A stretch of DNA of 64,000 nucleotides from Flavobacterium haoranii (GTDB lineage: Bacteria; Bacteroidota; Bacteroidia; Flavobacteriales; Flavobacteriaceae): the NCBI RefSeq assembly GCF_009363055.1, contig NZ_CP045292.1, positions 1,054,001-1,118,000 on the forward strand, read 5' to 3'. This document shows positions 1-7,832 of this stretch, piece by piece. Made by a program: the position numbers and the translations under genes. The number at the start of each line of letters is the position of its first letter. The stretch's first letter is position 1. Below the pieces are notes generated by a model. That model made no database searches. It was not told the origin of the DNA and saw nothing but the letters and a program-made list of their open reading frames with translations.

Positions 1-1
1 C

Positions 2-559
2 TTGCTACTTTTCTCTTTCATATTATTAACTTCATGTGTTCAGGGTAGTTTCAAAGGGTTATATAGTTATTATGACAGGTCAATAAAAGAAAAACCAGAA
101 ATTTTTATTAATACTAAGAATTTAGACACAATCAATGGTAAATTTTCTAAATTAGAAAACTATGTTTTTATAATTAATGGTAACGATTTAAAAAAATGTT
201 TAAAAGAAAACGACAAATCCTTCATATATATTTGGGGAGCAAAATGTAGTAGTAAAATCTGTTATCCTTTAGAATTAATAGACAATCATTGTAAAAAAAA
301 TAATGTTTCTCTTTTTATAGTTGCTGAATATTATGATTCAGAAAACATGTCATATGATTATGAACTAGACAAAAATATATTGGCTATAGATACTAAACAT
401 TACAATACAAATTTAACTTCTAAATACTTAAATTTATTTTTAAAGGACATTGATAATAATTTAAATTATGATAATATTCCTGAAAGATATTTATATTTTG
501 AAAAAGATAAATATATTAAAAGTTATGAATCGATATATGATTATAATGATGAAAAATAA
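2..559 (+). CDS. Thioredoxin-like lipoprotein, 5' end cut by window
   Basis: The frame is open to the window edge, so the true start is probably upstream. The visible N-terminus is hydrophobic and ends in LLTSC, a lipobox, so an outer-membrane or periplasmic lipoprotein is likely. Around residue 75 the segment FIYIWGAKCSSKIC, followed by a predicted helix and the strand VSLFIVAEYY, resembles a thioredoxin-fold core with a W-x-x-x-C approach, although no classical CxxC is present. The 3' end overlaps the start of the next gene by 11 bases, so the two are probably co-translated within one cassette. Function is unknown and the fold call is tentative. Confidence 0.55.
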   Translation: MLLFSFILLTSCVQGSFKGLYSYYDRSIKEKPEIFINTKNLDTINGKFSKLENYVFIINGNDLKKCLKENDKSFIYIWGAKCSSKICYPLELIDNHCKKNNVSLFIVAEYYDSENMSYDYELDKNILAIDTKHYNTNLTSKYLNLFLKDIDNNLNYDNIPERYLYFEKDKYIKSYESIYDYNDEK

Positions 560-950
560 ATTCTTATTTTTTCTTCTATTAATTCCTACAATTAATTACT
601 CGCAATCCGATGTTGATAAAATCTTAAAAGGTGGAGAAATAATTATTAATGGGTTATCATTTCTTAAAAAAGATAAATCAGAAGTCAAAGAAAACAATTC
701 TAAAATAATTGAAAGTATTTGTATAAAAAACAAACTTACAGACAAAATAACTTTTATCATTGTTGGAAAAGACGAGGAAGATAATACTATCAAAAAAGAA
801 ATGGTCATTCAAAAAGACGGAAAAGAATGCGTTTTTGACATTCCAAAAGGCATTTATACATATGAAATTGTTTTAGCCAACAAAGAAATTTATAAAAAAG
901 GTGAATACAAATTCAATGACGAAATTACTATAACAGTGAAGCCCGAATAA
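549..950 (+). CDS. Secreted hypothetical protein, cassette gene
   Basis: I start this gene at ATG 549 rather than at the upstream in-frame ATG 468, because 549 gives a clean signal peptide (MKNKFLFFLLLIPTINYSQS, cleavage after about residue 18-20) and an overlap with the preceding stop, typical of translational coupling. The mature part is about 115 residues, lysine and glutamate rich, with a beta-type pattern near the C-terminus (KECVFDIPKGIYTYEIVLAN) that may be a small beta sandwich. I do not recognise a family. It is the second gene of a two-gene cassette; an attC-like site starts about 10 bp after the stop. Confidence 0.6.
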   Translation: MKNKFLFFLLLIPTINYSQSDVDKILKGGEIIINGLSFLKKDKSEVKENNSKIIESICIKNKLTDKITFIIVGKDEEDNTIKKEMVIQKDGKECVFDIPKGIYTYEIVLANKEIYKKGEYKFNDEITITVKPE

Positions 951-951
951 A

Positions 952-1099
952 AGGCTACTTGTAACATTGCATATATTCAATAGCGGTTTTTGGGTAACAC
1001 CAAAAGCCGTTTTTGCACTTGTAATGTAATGTAAAAAACAAATAATATAGTAAATTTGTCCGCTACTAGAGTATATGCGGAACCGTTAGCTGCTATATT
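952..1099 (+). repeat. attC-like site 1
   Basis: The site opens with AAC at 963-965 and closes with GTT at 1085-1087. The left arm AACATTGCATATATTCAATA pairs imperfectly with the right arm ending CTACTAGAGTATATGCGG plus AACCGTT; the right arm carries extra unpaired bases. A smaller internal hairpin is present (GGTTTTTGG, then CCAAAAGCC). Its left arm is almost identical to that of site 8 near 35199, 34 kb away. Confidence 0.6.
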
Positions 1100-1120
1100 A
1101 CCCAACAGAACGAATAAACA

Positions 1121-1669
1121 ATGTTTAAAAAAATCTTTTCAATATTTAGTAAAAAACTGGAACTTGAAAATTTTGACGCTCTGCATCAAATTGAAAATAT
1201 TGGAGAGAGAAAAAAGATTGATTTATTAATTGGAGATAAAATTCTGGAAATAAAAACCCATTTTGAATATAGAAAAATAAATGATTGGCTTGATACAAGC
1301 ATTGCGTTCATACGTTTGGAGCGAAATGGAATAATTTGTTTTCCATATTCTGGAGATGAGGATTTTGAAAATGTGAATATTGAAATTAAAGCTGAACCAA
1401 TTCTTGAGAAATTCCAAAACATAATTTACGGAACCACAATTGAGGATATATATTATATTGTTGATGGCAATGAAGAATTTGATGAAATGCAAATGGGATA
1501 TTTTCTATTAAATAACGATTATATTTTAGAAGAAAACAGAATGTCCCCATCTGGAATTGGTGGAGCGGACATGTTTTGCAAAACTTCAGCAGAATTTGAA
1601 AAAGAAATACTTGAAAATAATATTTCAATTTATTCAGTAAAAAATAAAGCTATAAAATACAGCAGCTAA
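1121..1669 (+). CDS. Hypothetical protein, single-gene cassette
   Basis: A 182-residue soluble protein without signal peptide or membrane segment. It is acidic and rich in aromatic residues, with mixed alpha/beta character: a positively charged N-terminal helix (MFKKIFSIFSKKLELENF), then alternating strands such as KIDLLIGDKILEIK and GIICFPYSG. A glycine patch, SPSGIGGADMF, lies near residue 143. I recognise no family; size and acidity fit many small immunity-like or stress proteins, but nothing proves that. The TAA stop at 1667-1669 overlaps the AAC of the next attC-like site, so gene and site form a compact unit. Confidence 0.6.
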   Translation: MFKKIFSIFSKKLELENFDALHQIENIGERKKIDLLIGDKILEIKTHFEYRKINDWLDTSIAFIRLERNGIICFPYSGDEDFENVNIEIKAEPILEKFQNIIYGTTIEDIYYIVDGNEEFDEMQMGYFLLNNDYILEENRMSPSGIGGADMFCKTSAEFEKEILENNISIYSVKNKAIKYSS

Positions 1670-1836
1670 CAGCGGTTTTGTGAAAGCGGGGTTTTAGGAT
1701 TTATCGGTAATGGTCAGTGTTTGCACTTCGCTCCTATTTTTGAGCTTTTTTCTTTCAATCTTTTCGGTATATTTGTAAACATCAGTAACAAAAATCCCCG
1801 CCTTCACAAAGCCGGCGGGACGTTATAAGCTATTTT
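1655..1836 (+). repeat. attC-like site 2
   Basis: AAC lies at 1668-1670 and GTT at 1822-1824. The arms are strong and GC-rich: GCGGTTTTGTGAAAGCGGGG on the left pairs with CCCCGCCTTCACAAAGCCGGC on the right, with asymmetric extra bases (GGGAC) before GTT. The loop is about 80 nt and contains AAACATCAGTAAC, which recurs in the degenerate site near 35860. Confidence 0.65.
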
Positions 1837-2343
1837 ATGAAAAACTTGATAATCAAATTATTAAGTTTGTTTTTTTCAATTTGTTTTTTAAGTTGTAATC
1901 CAAATAAAAAAATTGATCGAGAAAACGAACCAACAATCTACAATATTCAAAGTGATGATTCTGAAATGAATCAAGCAATTGAAAATGCAAAACAAACACT
2001 AGATAGTTTTGACTTTGCTTTGAATAATAATACTCGAATTTTTACTTTTTTTGGATTAAAAAAAAGAGTTATTGAAAATGGATTTGTTGAACATATTTGG
2101 ATAGGAAATATCAAAAAACTTGATAATGAAAATTATATTGGCATTGTAGATAACTTACCAGAAAAAATAGAAAACATAAAATTAGGTGATACAGTACAAA
2201 TAAATAGAAAAGAAATAAGTGATTGGATGTACATAAAAAATTCAAAACTTCATGGCGGATTTTCAATTAAGCTACTAAGAGATAGAATGACAAAAGAAGA
2301 AAGGGAAAACTTCGACAGAGAAAGCGGAATGAAAATCGAATAA
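1837..2343 (+). CDS. DUF2314 domain lipoprotein, cassette gene
   Basis: A 168-residue protein with a lipoprotein signal ending in CFLSC (cysteine 20). From about residue 45 the sequence follows the DUF2314 (YegJ-like) pattern: an FFGLKKRV segment, then VEHIWIGNI, then a YIGIVDNLPEKIENIKLGD turn, and ISDWMYI with a following glycine (LHGGFSIKLLRDR). That order is characteristic of DUF2314, whose molecular role is unknown; members are often small and secreted. It is the only gene of its cassette: the ATG lies 13 bp after GTT and the next AAC lies 15 bp after the stop. The family call is from recognised motif order only. Confidence 0.7.
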   Translation: MKNLIIKLLSLFFSICFLSCNPNKKIDRENEPTIYNIQSDDSEMNQAIENAKQTLDSFDFALNNNTRIFTFFGLKKRVIENGFVEHIWIGNIKKLDNENYIGIVDNLPEKIENIKLGDTVQINRKEISDWMYIKNSKLHGGFSIKLLRDRMTKEERENFDRESGMKIE

Positions 2344-2344
2344 A

Positions 2345-2502
2345 AAAAACAGCTTATAACATCGGCTATAAATCATGGCTAGGTTTGCGCATATTTTCCG
2401 AATTTTCTCCGAAAATTCGAAATTAAATTCTATATTTGGAATGGCTCGGTTTGTGGTTTTCGCCACAATTTTATAGCCGAGGACCGTTGTGCGTAATACT
2501 AA
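2345..2502 (+). repeat. attC-like site 3
   Basis: AAC lies at 2358-2360 and GTT at 2486-2488. The main stem TCGGCTATAAA pairs with TTTTATAGCCGA; the left side has one unpaired A after AAC and the right side has the bulge GGACC before GTT. An internal hairpin CGAATTTTC-TCC-GAAAATTCG lies in the left half. This is one of the clearest copies. Confidence 0.7.
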
Positions 2503-2514
2503 AAAAACAAAACG

Positions 2515-3189
2515 ATGAAAAATAAAATAATCTTTTTTATCCTTTTTTCAATTTTATTTTCAAGTTGTGAAAGTGATCCTATTGAAGCAAACATTCAAAC
2601 GACTGTTCAAGGTGTAATTTTTGATAATGTAAATCAAGAGCCAATAGTAAATCAAGAATTAATTATTTCTGAATATAAAAAACGATTTGTTTCTGATGGA
2701 GGAACTGCTTATGACTTCATACAAAATGTTGGTTCTACAATCACGGATTCAAACGGTAATTATCATTTAACTTTTTCAACTTCTGGTAAAGGAGATTACT
2801 ATACAATAAGTCCTTCTCATAATAATTTAATATGGAATTATTATCAAGATAAACTTGAAATAGGAAATATTGGCTCAAACAATGTATTTAACTATAATTT
2901 TTTAAAACTTTACCCTTGCATCCTGACAATAAACACAAATAACATTCAAAATATTCCATTACATATTAGTCATTTTTTAACTTTAAATAGTGAATTAAGT
3001 AATATTACTGAATATAATGGAACAGAAACAAGAACAATCTACATTGACAAGAATACAAATCAAGAAGTTAAATTTTACAGAAACATTACTCCAAATAATT
3101 CTCAAATTGCAACCATAGTAATTCCAGCAACTAATATTAATCAACAAACTACTTTTGAAATTAATTTATCAGATAGTGATTTTCAATAA
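2515..3189 (+). CDS. Lipoprotein with carboxypeptidase-regulatory-like fold, cassette gene
   Basis: A 224-residue protein with a lipobox ending at cysteine 18 (LFSSC). Residues about 28-100 show the beta-sandwich pattern of carboxypeptidase-regulatory-like domains: VQGVIFDNVNQEPIVNQELI, then STITDSNGNYHLTF. The rest is asparagine and threonine rich and likely beta. Such domains usually build surface lipoproteins in Bacteroidota; no enzyme motif is visible. It sits alone in its cassette, 27 bp after GTT, with its stop about 11 bp before the next AAC. The gene is AT-rich like its neighbours. The exact role is unknown. Confidence 0.6.
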   Translation: MKNKIIFFILFSILFSSCESDPIEANIQTTVQGVIFDNVNQEPIVNQELIISEYKKRFVSDGGTAYDFIQNVGSTITDSNGNYHLTFSTSGKGDYYTISPSHNNLIWNYYQDKLEIGNIGSNNVFNYNFLKLYPCILTINTNNIQNIPLHISHFLTLNSELSNITEYNGTETRTIYIDKNTNQEVKFYRNITPNNSQIATIVIPATNINQQTTFEINLSDSDFQ

Positions 3190-3338
3190 GTACTACGCAC
3201 AACAGCGGTTAAAAAAAATGGCTAGGTCAAGAATTTCCCGAAAATTCTCCGAATTTTCTAAATTTTGTCTATTTTTGGTTTGGCTTGGTTTTGGCTCACG
3301 CCACTTTCTTTAGCCGCGGACCGTTAGCAGAAATTTTA
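3186..3338 (+). repeat. attC-like site 4
   Basis: AAC lies at 3201-3203 and GTT at 3323-3325. The arms GCGGTTAAA...ATGGC and GCCACTTTCTTTAGCCGC pair, with the right-side bulge GGACC before GTT. An internal hairpin GAAAATTC-TCC-GAATTTTC is present. The outer arm AGTACTACGCACAAC matches the start of its own cassette (GTTGTGCGTAATACT) at 14 of 15 positions in reverse complement. Confidence 0.7.
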
Positions 3339-3349
3339 AGAATAATATT

Positions 3350-4450
3350 ATGTTTGAAAATGAACCTAATGATTTTTTACTCCATAAAATTATGAATAGT
3401 GAAAATTATTCACATGAATATATTAAAGAAATGCATAATGAATTGGAAAAAAGAAGAATTAAAAATTCTTCAAATGAAATGCTGATATTTGAATTTATAT
3501 TTTCTGAAAAATATTCTAAAGAGAATTTAACAAATGTTGGATTAGAACTTAAAAATAGAGGAATAGATACATCAAAATTTGACGATTTTACTTATATTGA
3601 TTGTGTAGTGTTTCAATTTCCTAGTGGTTGGGAAAGTCTTTTAAAAGAGATGTTTTTAAAATTAAAAGACAATGGTTGGAATGCAGAAAACAGATTACAT
3701 TTTAATTTTTCATTTGGTTCAATTAATATTGAAGGATTAAGAAACAAGAGTAATCCTGTTCTAAACGATATTGTAGAAGATTATATTAGTGACCTTTTTA
3801 AAACTTGTTGTCATTGTTCTTCAACAGATAAAGTAGAATATTTTGAAGATTTATATTTATGTCCAAGCTGTATGCTTGAAATAATTAATAAAAGAGAGAT
3901 ATTAGAAATTTCTAAATTTGGGTTTGTTTATTATAATGGACCAATTTACGAGAATGAAATAGGCAGATTTGACAAAATAAGATGGAGTGAAATTAAATAT
4001 GTAGCTTTTGAACAAAATCTTGAATTAGATATAATAAAAGTTGACTTAAATAAATTAACTGAAGAGGAATTGTCATCAAATGAAGAAACATCAAACTCAT
4101 TTTTTAGAGATAACTATATTTCATTTAGTAGTGATTATCACATCAATTTTTTTGAATTATTAGGACATATTCCACAAAATATTTTATCAACTAAAATAAA
4201 AGAAGAAATAAATTATGTTTTAAAAAAAATTAAAAAATGTAAAGTTTGTGAAAAAAAAGCAATAATTAATGATAAATGTCTATTGTGTGGTAATTACAGC
4301 TCACAGATTGAAAAACCAAGAGAAATTTGGATAAAAAGGTTTGGAAGTAAAGAAAATTATTTACAATATTTAAAAGATAATTATTTAAATTTTACAAAAA
4401 ACAATTATTCTCATAATTATATATTAGAAAATGACAAATCTTTCAAATAA
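3350..4450 (+). CDS. Hypothetical protein with two zinc-ribbon-like Cys clusters
   Basis: A 366-residue soluble protein without signal peptide. Two metal-binding-like cysteine groups stand out: near residue 152 a CCHC cluster paired with CPSC about 20 residues later, and near residue 299 CKVCEKK paired with CLLCG. Both look like zinc ribbons. The N-terminal third is acidic and helical. The C-terminal tail WIKRFGSKENYLQYLKDNYL may be an amphipathic helix. I do not recognise the family. It is the sole gene of the last cassette before the island; the attC-like site following it starts normally (AACAGCGG) but lacks its right half nearby. Confidence 0.55.
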   Translation: MFENEPNDFLLHKIMNSENYSHEYIKEMHNELEKRRIKNSSNEMLIFEFIFSEKYSKENLTNVGLELKNRGIDTSKFDDFTYIDCVVFQFPSGWESLLKEMFLKLKDNGWNAENRLHFNFSFGSINIEGLRNKSNPVLNDIVEDYISDLFKTCCHCSSTDKVEYFEDLYLCPSCMLEIINKREILEISKFGFVYYNGPIYENEIGRFDKIRWSEIKYVAFEQNLELDIIKVDLNKLTEEELSSNEETSNSFFRDNYISFSSDYHINFFELLGHIPQNILSTKIKEEINYVLKKIKKCKVCEKKAIINDKCLLCGNYSSQIEKPREIWIKRFGSKENYLQYLKDNYLNFTKNNYSHNYILENDKSFK

Positions 4451-4530
4451 AAAAAACTTCTGCTAACAGCGGTTTGTTGTAATTACGCCTGTAAAGTACT
4501 ATATTTATTGATATTTTTAGTTTTCAAACA
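4450..4530 (+). repeat. attC-like site 5, left half (split by island)
   Basis: AAC lies at 4465-4467 in the context CTTCTGCTAACAGCGG. The outer arm matches the start of its own cassette (GTTAGCAGAAATTTT) at 14 of 15 positions in reverse complement, so this is the genuine left end of the site. No right end follows. Instead 4492-4510 (TAAAGTACTATATTTATTG) has its inverted partner at 31916-31934 with one mismatch, beyond the 27 kb island. Confidence 0.55.
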
Positions 4531-4537
4531 TTCATTA

Positions 4538-4561
4538 GTACAACATAAGTACAACAAATCA
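4538..4561 (+). other. Candidate attL of the island
   Basis: Two GTACAACA units lie 3 bp apart; the second extends to GTACAACAAATCA (4549-4561). The same arrangement, spaced 4 bp, occurs at 31838-31862 next to the tyrosine recombinase. The 13-bp direct repeat GTACAACAAATCA is the best candidate for an attachment core. The island's first gene ends within it. Confidence 0.5.
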
Positions 4562-5050
4562 GAACTTTTTTACATGCTTGTAAATACCTCTTTTTTTAAG
4601 TTGTGCTTTGCGATTCATTTTTTGAAATTCTGCTAATCGTCCACAATAATATTCGTCTGTTGCTTTTGCAAATCCATTGATCAAAAGCAAATCATTCAAA
4701 CACTCCCCTCCTGGCAAGATTACATATCCTAATTGTCGGTTCCAATAATCATAAAAGTTATCCTGTTCTGTAATTATCGTTACAACCGTTTTAGGCGGTG
4801 CCACTTCCAAAACATAATGTAAGGCTTCCAATCCTAATTGGATTAAAAATTGAGCAGCTAAACGTGTTTTCTGTTCGTCCTCTTTCATCTTTCTATTGTA
4901 CTTTACTTCTGGTGCATCTAAACCATATAGTCGTATCTCTTTTCGCAAACGAGTGAAAAGATTGCTAATGATTATGCTGTCCCCATCTTTGACTTCATCT
5001 ATTTGCCAATGGGTTTCCACTAAATAGGGTGCTTTTGCGTTATATTGCAT
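4559..5050 (-). CDS. SNase-like (thermonuclease family) nuclease
   Basis: A 163-residue protein of the staphylococcal nuclease-like family, which cleaves nucleic acids with Ca2+. Visible motifs are DGDS at residues 22-25 and RLYGLDAPE at 40-48, corresponding to the RLxGIDAPE active-site segment, and later YWNRQLGYVI, the usual second conserved block. Unlike secreted family members there is no signal peptide, so it would be cytoplasmic unless the start is misplaced. Its stop lies inside the candidate attL repeat, so it is the first gene of the island, divergent from the next gene with about 97 bp between. Its biological target is unknown. Confidence 0.75.
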   Translation of the reverse strand: MQYNAKAPYLVETHWQIDEVKDGDSIIISNLFTRLRKEIRLYGLDAPEVKYNRKMKEDEQKTRLAAQFLIQLGLEALHYVLEVAPPKTVVTIITEQDNFYDYWNRQLGYVILPGGECLNDLLLINGFAKATDEYYCGRLAEFQKMNRKAQLKKRGIYKHVKKF

Positions 5051-5147
5051 TGATTTTCAGTATTTTAAGTTATTGTAAATCAAAGATAATGAATGATATT
5101 TGAGTATAAAATTTCACTTAAATATTAACTTCTAAAATCTTTACAAA

Positions 5148-5950
5148 ATGGCTAGACAGAAAGGCGTTTTAAAGTATGTGGGGACTCTTGGAGATGTTCG
5201 CCACTTTAAAATTAAAGGGCAAGAAGGTTACTTTGCCGGAATGGTAGGTGGACCTTCAGGGGAGCAAGTATTAACTGCTCCAGAATTTGAAAGAACTCGT
5301 GAGAACATGAACGAGTTTGGTGCTTGTGCTAAAGCAGGAAAATCAGTTAGAACTGGTCTATCACAAATCGTGAAGCAAATGTCTGATACGCAAGTAGCAG
5401 GGCGTTTAACCGCTATCATGAAGAAAATCAATTTGGAAGACCAAACCGAAGCCAGAGGGTATCGAAAAATTGAGATTACCACTCAAAGAAATTACTTGGT
5501 AGGTTTTGAGTTTGACAAAACACTTCCTTAAATGGTATTTTCAATGCTCCTTACAGTGTTACGCATGACCCAGCAAGAAACACTGCTGATTTTGTAATTC
5601 CTGCGTTTAATCCAGCGAATTTGATTAATGCTCCTGCAGGTGCTACTCACTTTAGATTGATTCACACGCTTTCTGTAGTGAGTGACTTTGCTTACAATGC
5701 TGTAACGAATAGTTATGATCCTATTGACACAGCACAGAATGAAGTGAGTGATGTTCAATTCAGCACTTTCTTGGACTTGTATGCTCCTGCAACTGCTACT
5801 ACCATTACAGCAACTTTGCCAAATGGTATCACACCATCTGCAGATGTTACCGTTCTTCAAGGTATTGGAATTGAGTTCTACCAACAAGTAGGTTCAAACT
5901 ATTACTTATTTGCAAGTGGAAACTGCTTGAAAATTGAGGACGCATTTTAA
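5148..5950 (+). CDS. Bacteroidota phage-like hypothetical protein (MARQKG family), one-base frameshift
   Basis: The first frame ends at 5531 and the same protein continues in another frame from 5528 to 5950. Adding one T to the TT at 5528-5529 joins them into a 267-residue protein reading ...KTLPLNGIFNAPYSV. The start MARQKGVLKYVGTLGDV and the block GRLTAIMKKI match, from memory, a Bacteroidota family often found near DUF5675 genes in phage-like modules; the C-terminal half has a beta-rich pattern (ATHFRLIHTL). Function is unknown, possibly structural. The break looks like a homopolymer deletion in the sequence rather than decay, though a programmed -1 shift is not excluded. Confidence 0.6.
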
Positions 5951-5975
5951 GAATCCTACTTACAAATCCCTCAGC

Positions 5976-6003
5976 AACTCTGAGGGATTTTTTGTTTTAA
6001 CTT
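5976..6003 (+). terminator. Rho-independent terminator
   Basis: The hairpin ATCCCTCAG-CAACT-CTGAGGGAT is followed by a T-rich tract, 25 bp after the stop of the preceding gene and 16 bp before the next ATG. Confidence 0.75.
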
Positions 6004-6018
6004 ACTAATTCAATTCCC

Positions 6019-6471
6019 ATGGAAACAAAAATCATTCGCGTAGCACAGGGCAAACAAAGTACATTAAGCCAATTATATATCAATGGAGTATTTCAATGCT
6101 ATTTACTAGAGGATAAAATACGAACTGAAAAAATCAAGGAACAAACTGCCATACCTACTGGAACCTATTCACTGCAGCTTAATACTTGGGGTGCAAAAAA
6201 TGTGAACTACAAAAAAGCATTTGGAAAAGTTCATGAAGGTATGATTGAAATTACAGGATTACCAAATTTCAGTTATGTGTATATCCATACAGGAAATACG
6301 ATTGAAGATACCGCAGGATGTCCGCTTTGTGGATTTGGGTTCCAACTTATCCAGGGCGATTACCGCGTTACGCAAAGTGTTATGGCTTACCAAATGATTT
6401 ATCCTAAGCTAGCTGCATTAGCAAAGAACAAAGCAAACAAGATTAGTATCGAAAACAATTTTCAATTTTAA
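6019..6471 (+). CDS. DUF5675 family protein
   Basis: A 150-residue protein recognised as DUF5675: an N-terminal beta hairpin (STLSQLYINGVFQCYLLED), the TAIPTGTYSLQL turn, the ITGLPNFSYVYIHTGNT core with a conserved histidine, and the ENTxGC-like segment IEDTAGCPLCG. The family is common in Bacteroidota phages and phage-derived modules and its fold resembles L,D-transpeptidase-like or lytic accessory proteins; catalytic activity is not established. It stands directly downstream of the phage-like protein and upstream of two very small genes, giving a four-gene module on the plus strand. Confidence 0.75.
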   Translation: METKIIRVAQGKQSTLSQLYINGVFQCYLLEDKIRTEKIKEQTAIPTGTYSLQLNTWGAKNVNYKKAFGKVHEGMIEITGLPNFSYVYIHTGNTIEDTAGCPLCGFGFQLIQGDYRVTQSVMAYQMIYPKLAALAKNKANKISIENNFQF

Positions 6472-6483
6472 ACTTGTAATGCC

Positions 6484-6627
6484 ATGGCATTATTAATTAA
6501 AACCGAGTTTAAAAGTAGCAGTGATTTACTGAACCAAAAAGTAGATTATTTAGAACACCGAGTACAAAAATTAGAAATGCTTTGCATTCACGAACACCAA
6601 AGCGAAACAATTAAAAAAAATAAGTGA
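6484..6627 (+). CDS. Small hypothetical protein, 47 aa
   Basis: A short frame, MALLIKTEF followed by a heptad-like stretch (LLNQKVDYLEHRVQKLEML) that suggests a coiled coil. It starts 13 bp after the DUF5675 stop and its TGA overlaps a GTG that can open the next frame (GTGA), suggesting translational coupling. Too short for a family call; the position in a compact module and the coiled-coil pattern support it as real. Confidence 0.5.
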   Translation: MALLIKTEFKSSSDLLNQKVDYLEHRVQKLEMLCIHEHQSETIKKNK

Positions 6628-6914
6628 GTAATTATCCATCTTTAAAAATCACGAACATGAAAAGTAATGAAATGAATATCGTTCAAAGAGTAAAAGCTCC
6701 AACACCAAAGTTTTTCAAAGTATTGAGAACAATTGGTTTAGCCTTGGCAACCGTTGGAGGAACTATCATCGCTTCACCAATTGCATTGCCGGCTGGATTA
6801 GTTGCAGCTGCAGGTTATTTGGTTTTGGGCGGTGGTGTATTGTCGGCAGTATCGCAAACCGCTGTACAAGATGAAGAAGAACCGAGAGTTCCACAGGAAG
6901 ACAAGGTTCAATAA
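6624..6914 (+). CDS. Small membrane protein, holin-like in shape
   Basis: A 96-residue frame with two adjacent hydrophobic helices (VLRTIGLALATVGGTIIASP and LPAGLVAAAGYLVLGGGVL) and an acidic tail (DEEEPRVPQED). The start is uncertain: GTG at 6624 overlaps the preceding stop, while ATG at 6657 and 6672 are alternatives. Two helices with a charged tail fit a holin or a phage-derived membrane protein, and the DUF5675 neighbour supports a lysis-like module, but no motif proves it. A terminator follows 28 bp after the stop. Confidence 0.5.
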   Translation: MSNYPSLKITNMKSNEMNIVQRVKAPTPKFFKVLRTIGLALATVGGTIIASPIALPAGLVAAAGYLVLGGGVLSAVSQTAVQDEEEPRVPQEDKVQ

Positions 6915-6941
6915 AACTAAAATTGCTTACAAGTTGCAATC

Positions 6942-6970
6942 AAAAGCTCCTATTTCAGGGGCTTTTTTTT
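6942..6970 (+). terminator. Rho-independent terminator of the small phage-like module
   Basis: The hairpin AAAGCTCC-TATTTCA-GGGGCTTT (one G.T pair) is followed by eight or more T residues. Confidence 0.75.
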
Positions 6971-7117
6971 GTTTTATACTCAATTGCATCACTTTTTCCA
7001 ATTTTATTTAATTGGTGCGTTTATATTGCCGTTATGTATTGTTTTGCTTCGGGATAGGGATTGTTTTTGTAAATTTGATGAAATGAAAAAACCTAGCCCA
7101 TCGGGGCAAGGTTTGTG

Positions 7118-7480
7118 TTATTTGTTTCTGTAACGGAGTAAGATGGCGTTACGGATTTCGTTGATTAAGTGGATGTTTTTTGCGTGGTGTGCTTCTTGTT
7201 CTTGCAGCAGCTTGAGCGCTTGGATGTTTTTATGGTGCAGCTCGTGTTCACGCATTAATCGGGTGGCTTTTGGATTGAATTCTTTTTTGAATTCATAGAG
7301 GGATAAGAACGGAATAACCGAACCGCGAAGAAAAGGCATCCAGAATTGGGATTTCCATAGGCTCATGGCTATCCAAAAAATGTCTTCTTTTTGAGCTTCG
7401 GTTTGAAATACTAGTACAAAGCTGTTTGTAAAGGGTTCTATTTGTGGTTTGCCGCTATTAAATCCTTTGTTTGTAAATCG
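7118..7480 (-). pseudogene. 5'-truncated hypothetical protein
   Basis: The shortest frame starts at ATG 7366, but the same frame stays open upstream to about 7480 with convincing protein sequence (FTNSFVLVFQTEAQKEDIFW) before meeting a stop. The C-terminal part has a histidine-rich helical segment (EHELHHKNIQALKLLQEQE, EAHHAKNIHLINEI). The N-terminus thus seems to be missing and the gene was probably cut by recombination at about 7480-7500. No family is recognised. A short remnant of a different gene begins immediately beyond the break on the other strand. Confidence 0.45.
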
Positions 7481-7499
7481 TCAGCAAAAAGTGGACTGA

Positions 7500-7583
7500 T
7501 TTAATACTCACGGAATTCATCCAGAAATAGGTAAAGCCTTGAAACCTGTCACTAAATACATCATTAACAAGTATGTAAAATAA
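7500..7583 (+). pseudogene. C-terminal gene remnant
   Basis: An open frame without start codon encodes FNTHGIHPEIGKALKPVTKY followed by IINKYVK and TAA. It looks like the last 27 residues of a longer protein whose body is absent. It abuts the truncated minus-strand gene, marking a recombination scar at about 7480-7500. Confidence 0.3.
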
Positions 7584-7672
7584 TAATTATGAAATTCTAT
7601 AGAATTATTTAATTCAAGAATAAAATTATAATATTTAGAAAACTTTTAGTTTCTTTGAAAAAAATATAGATG

Positions 7673-7686
7673 TACGGATTTCCGTA
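7673..7686. promoter_or_regulatory. Palindrome upstream of the giant adhesin
   Basis: TACGGA-TT-TCCGTA is a perfect 6-bp inverted repeat about 147 bp before the adhesin start. It could be an operator for a dimeric regulator. The 7584-7832 stretch is otherwise without genes. Confidence 0.35.
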
Positions 7687-7749
7687 TTGAATAGTCCCCA
7701 ATTCAACCTATTTTTACTCACACCTTTTTCTGTAATAAAAAGATGTATA

Positions 7750-7777
7750 TTGATTTCATTTACAATCGGTTTATTTG
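7750..7777 (+). promoter_or_regulatory. Weak candidate promoter of the adhesin gene
   Basis: TTG at 7750-7752 and TTTATTTG at 7770-7777 are spaced 17 bp, one mismatch from the Bacteroidota TAnnTTTG element. Confidence 0.3.
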
Positions 7778-7832
7778 GTGCTGCAACATAGAAAATGTTG
7801 TAGAAAATTGAATTAAGTTAAAATATATTATC

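Larger units (their letters stand above)
1..4530 (+). mobile_element. Integron-like gene cassette array, left part
   Basis: Five consecutive plus-strand cassettes are each followed by an attC-like imperfect inverted repeat that opens with AAC and closes with GTT. Deduced boundaries, cutting between G and TT, are 1085/1086, 1822/1823, 2486/2487 and 3323/3324. The cassettes hold unrelated small genes, and several stop codons touch or overlap the AAC. The first cassette is cut by the window edge and the last is interrupted by the downstream island. No integron integrase is seen, so the array resembles an integrase-less cluster of attC sites (CALIN). The array call is inference from repeat geometry. 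Confidence 0.6.

Noticed and set aside
468..548. Upstream start for the second cassette gene
   Set aside because: It would place a charged leader before a clear signal peptide and lie deep inside the preceding gene.
5500..5560. Programmed -1 frameshift in the phage-like gene
   Set aside because: The site is not a clear slippery heptamer, and nine other breaks in the window share the same missing-base pattern, so a sequence deletion is more likely.
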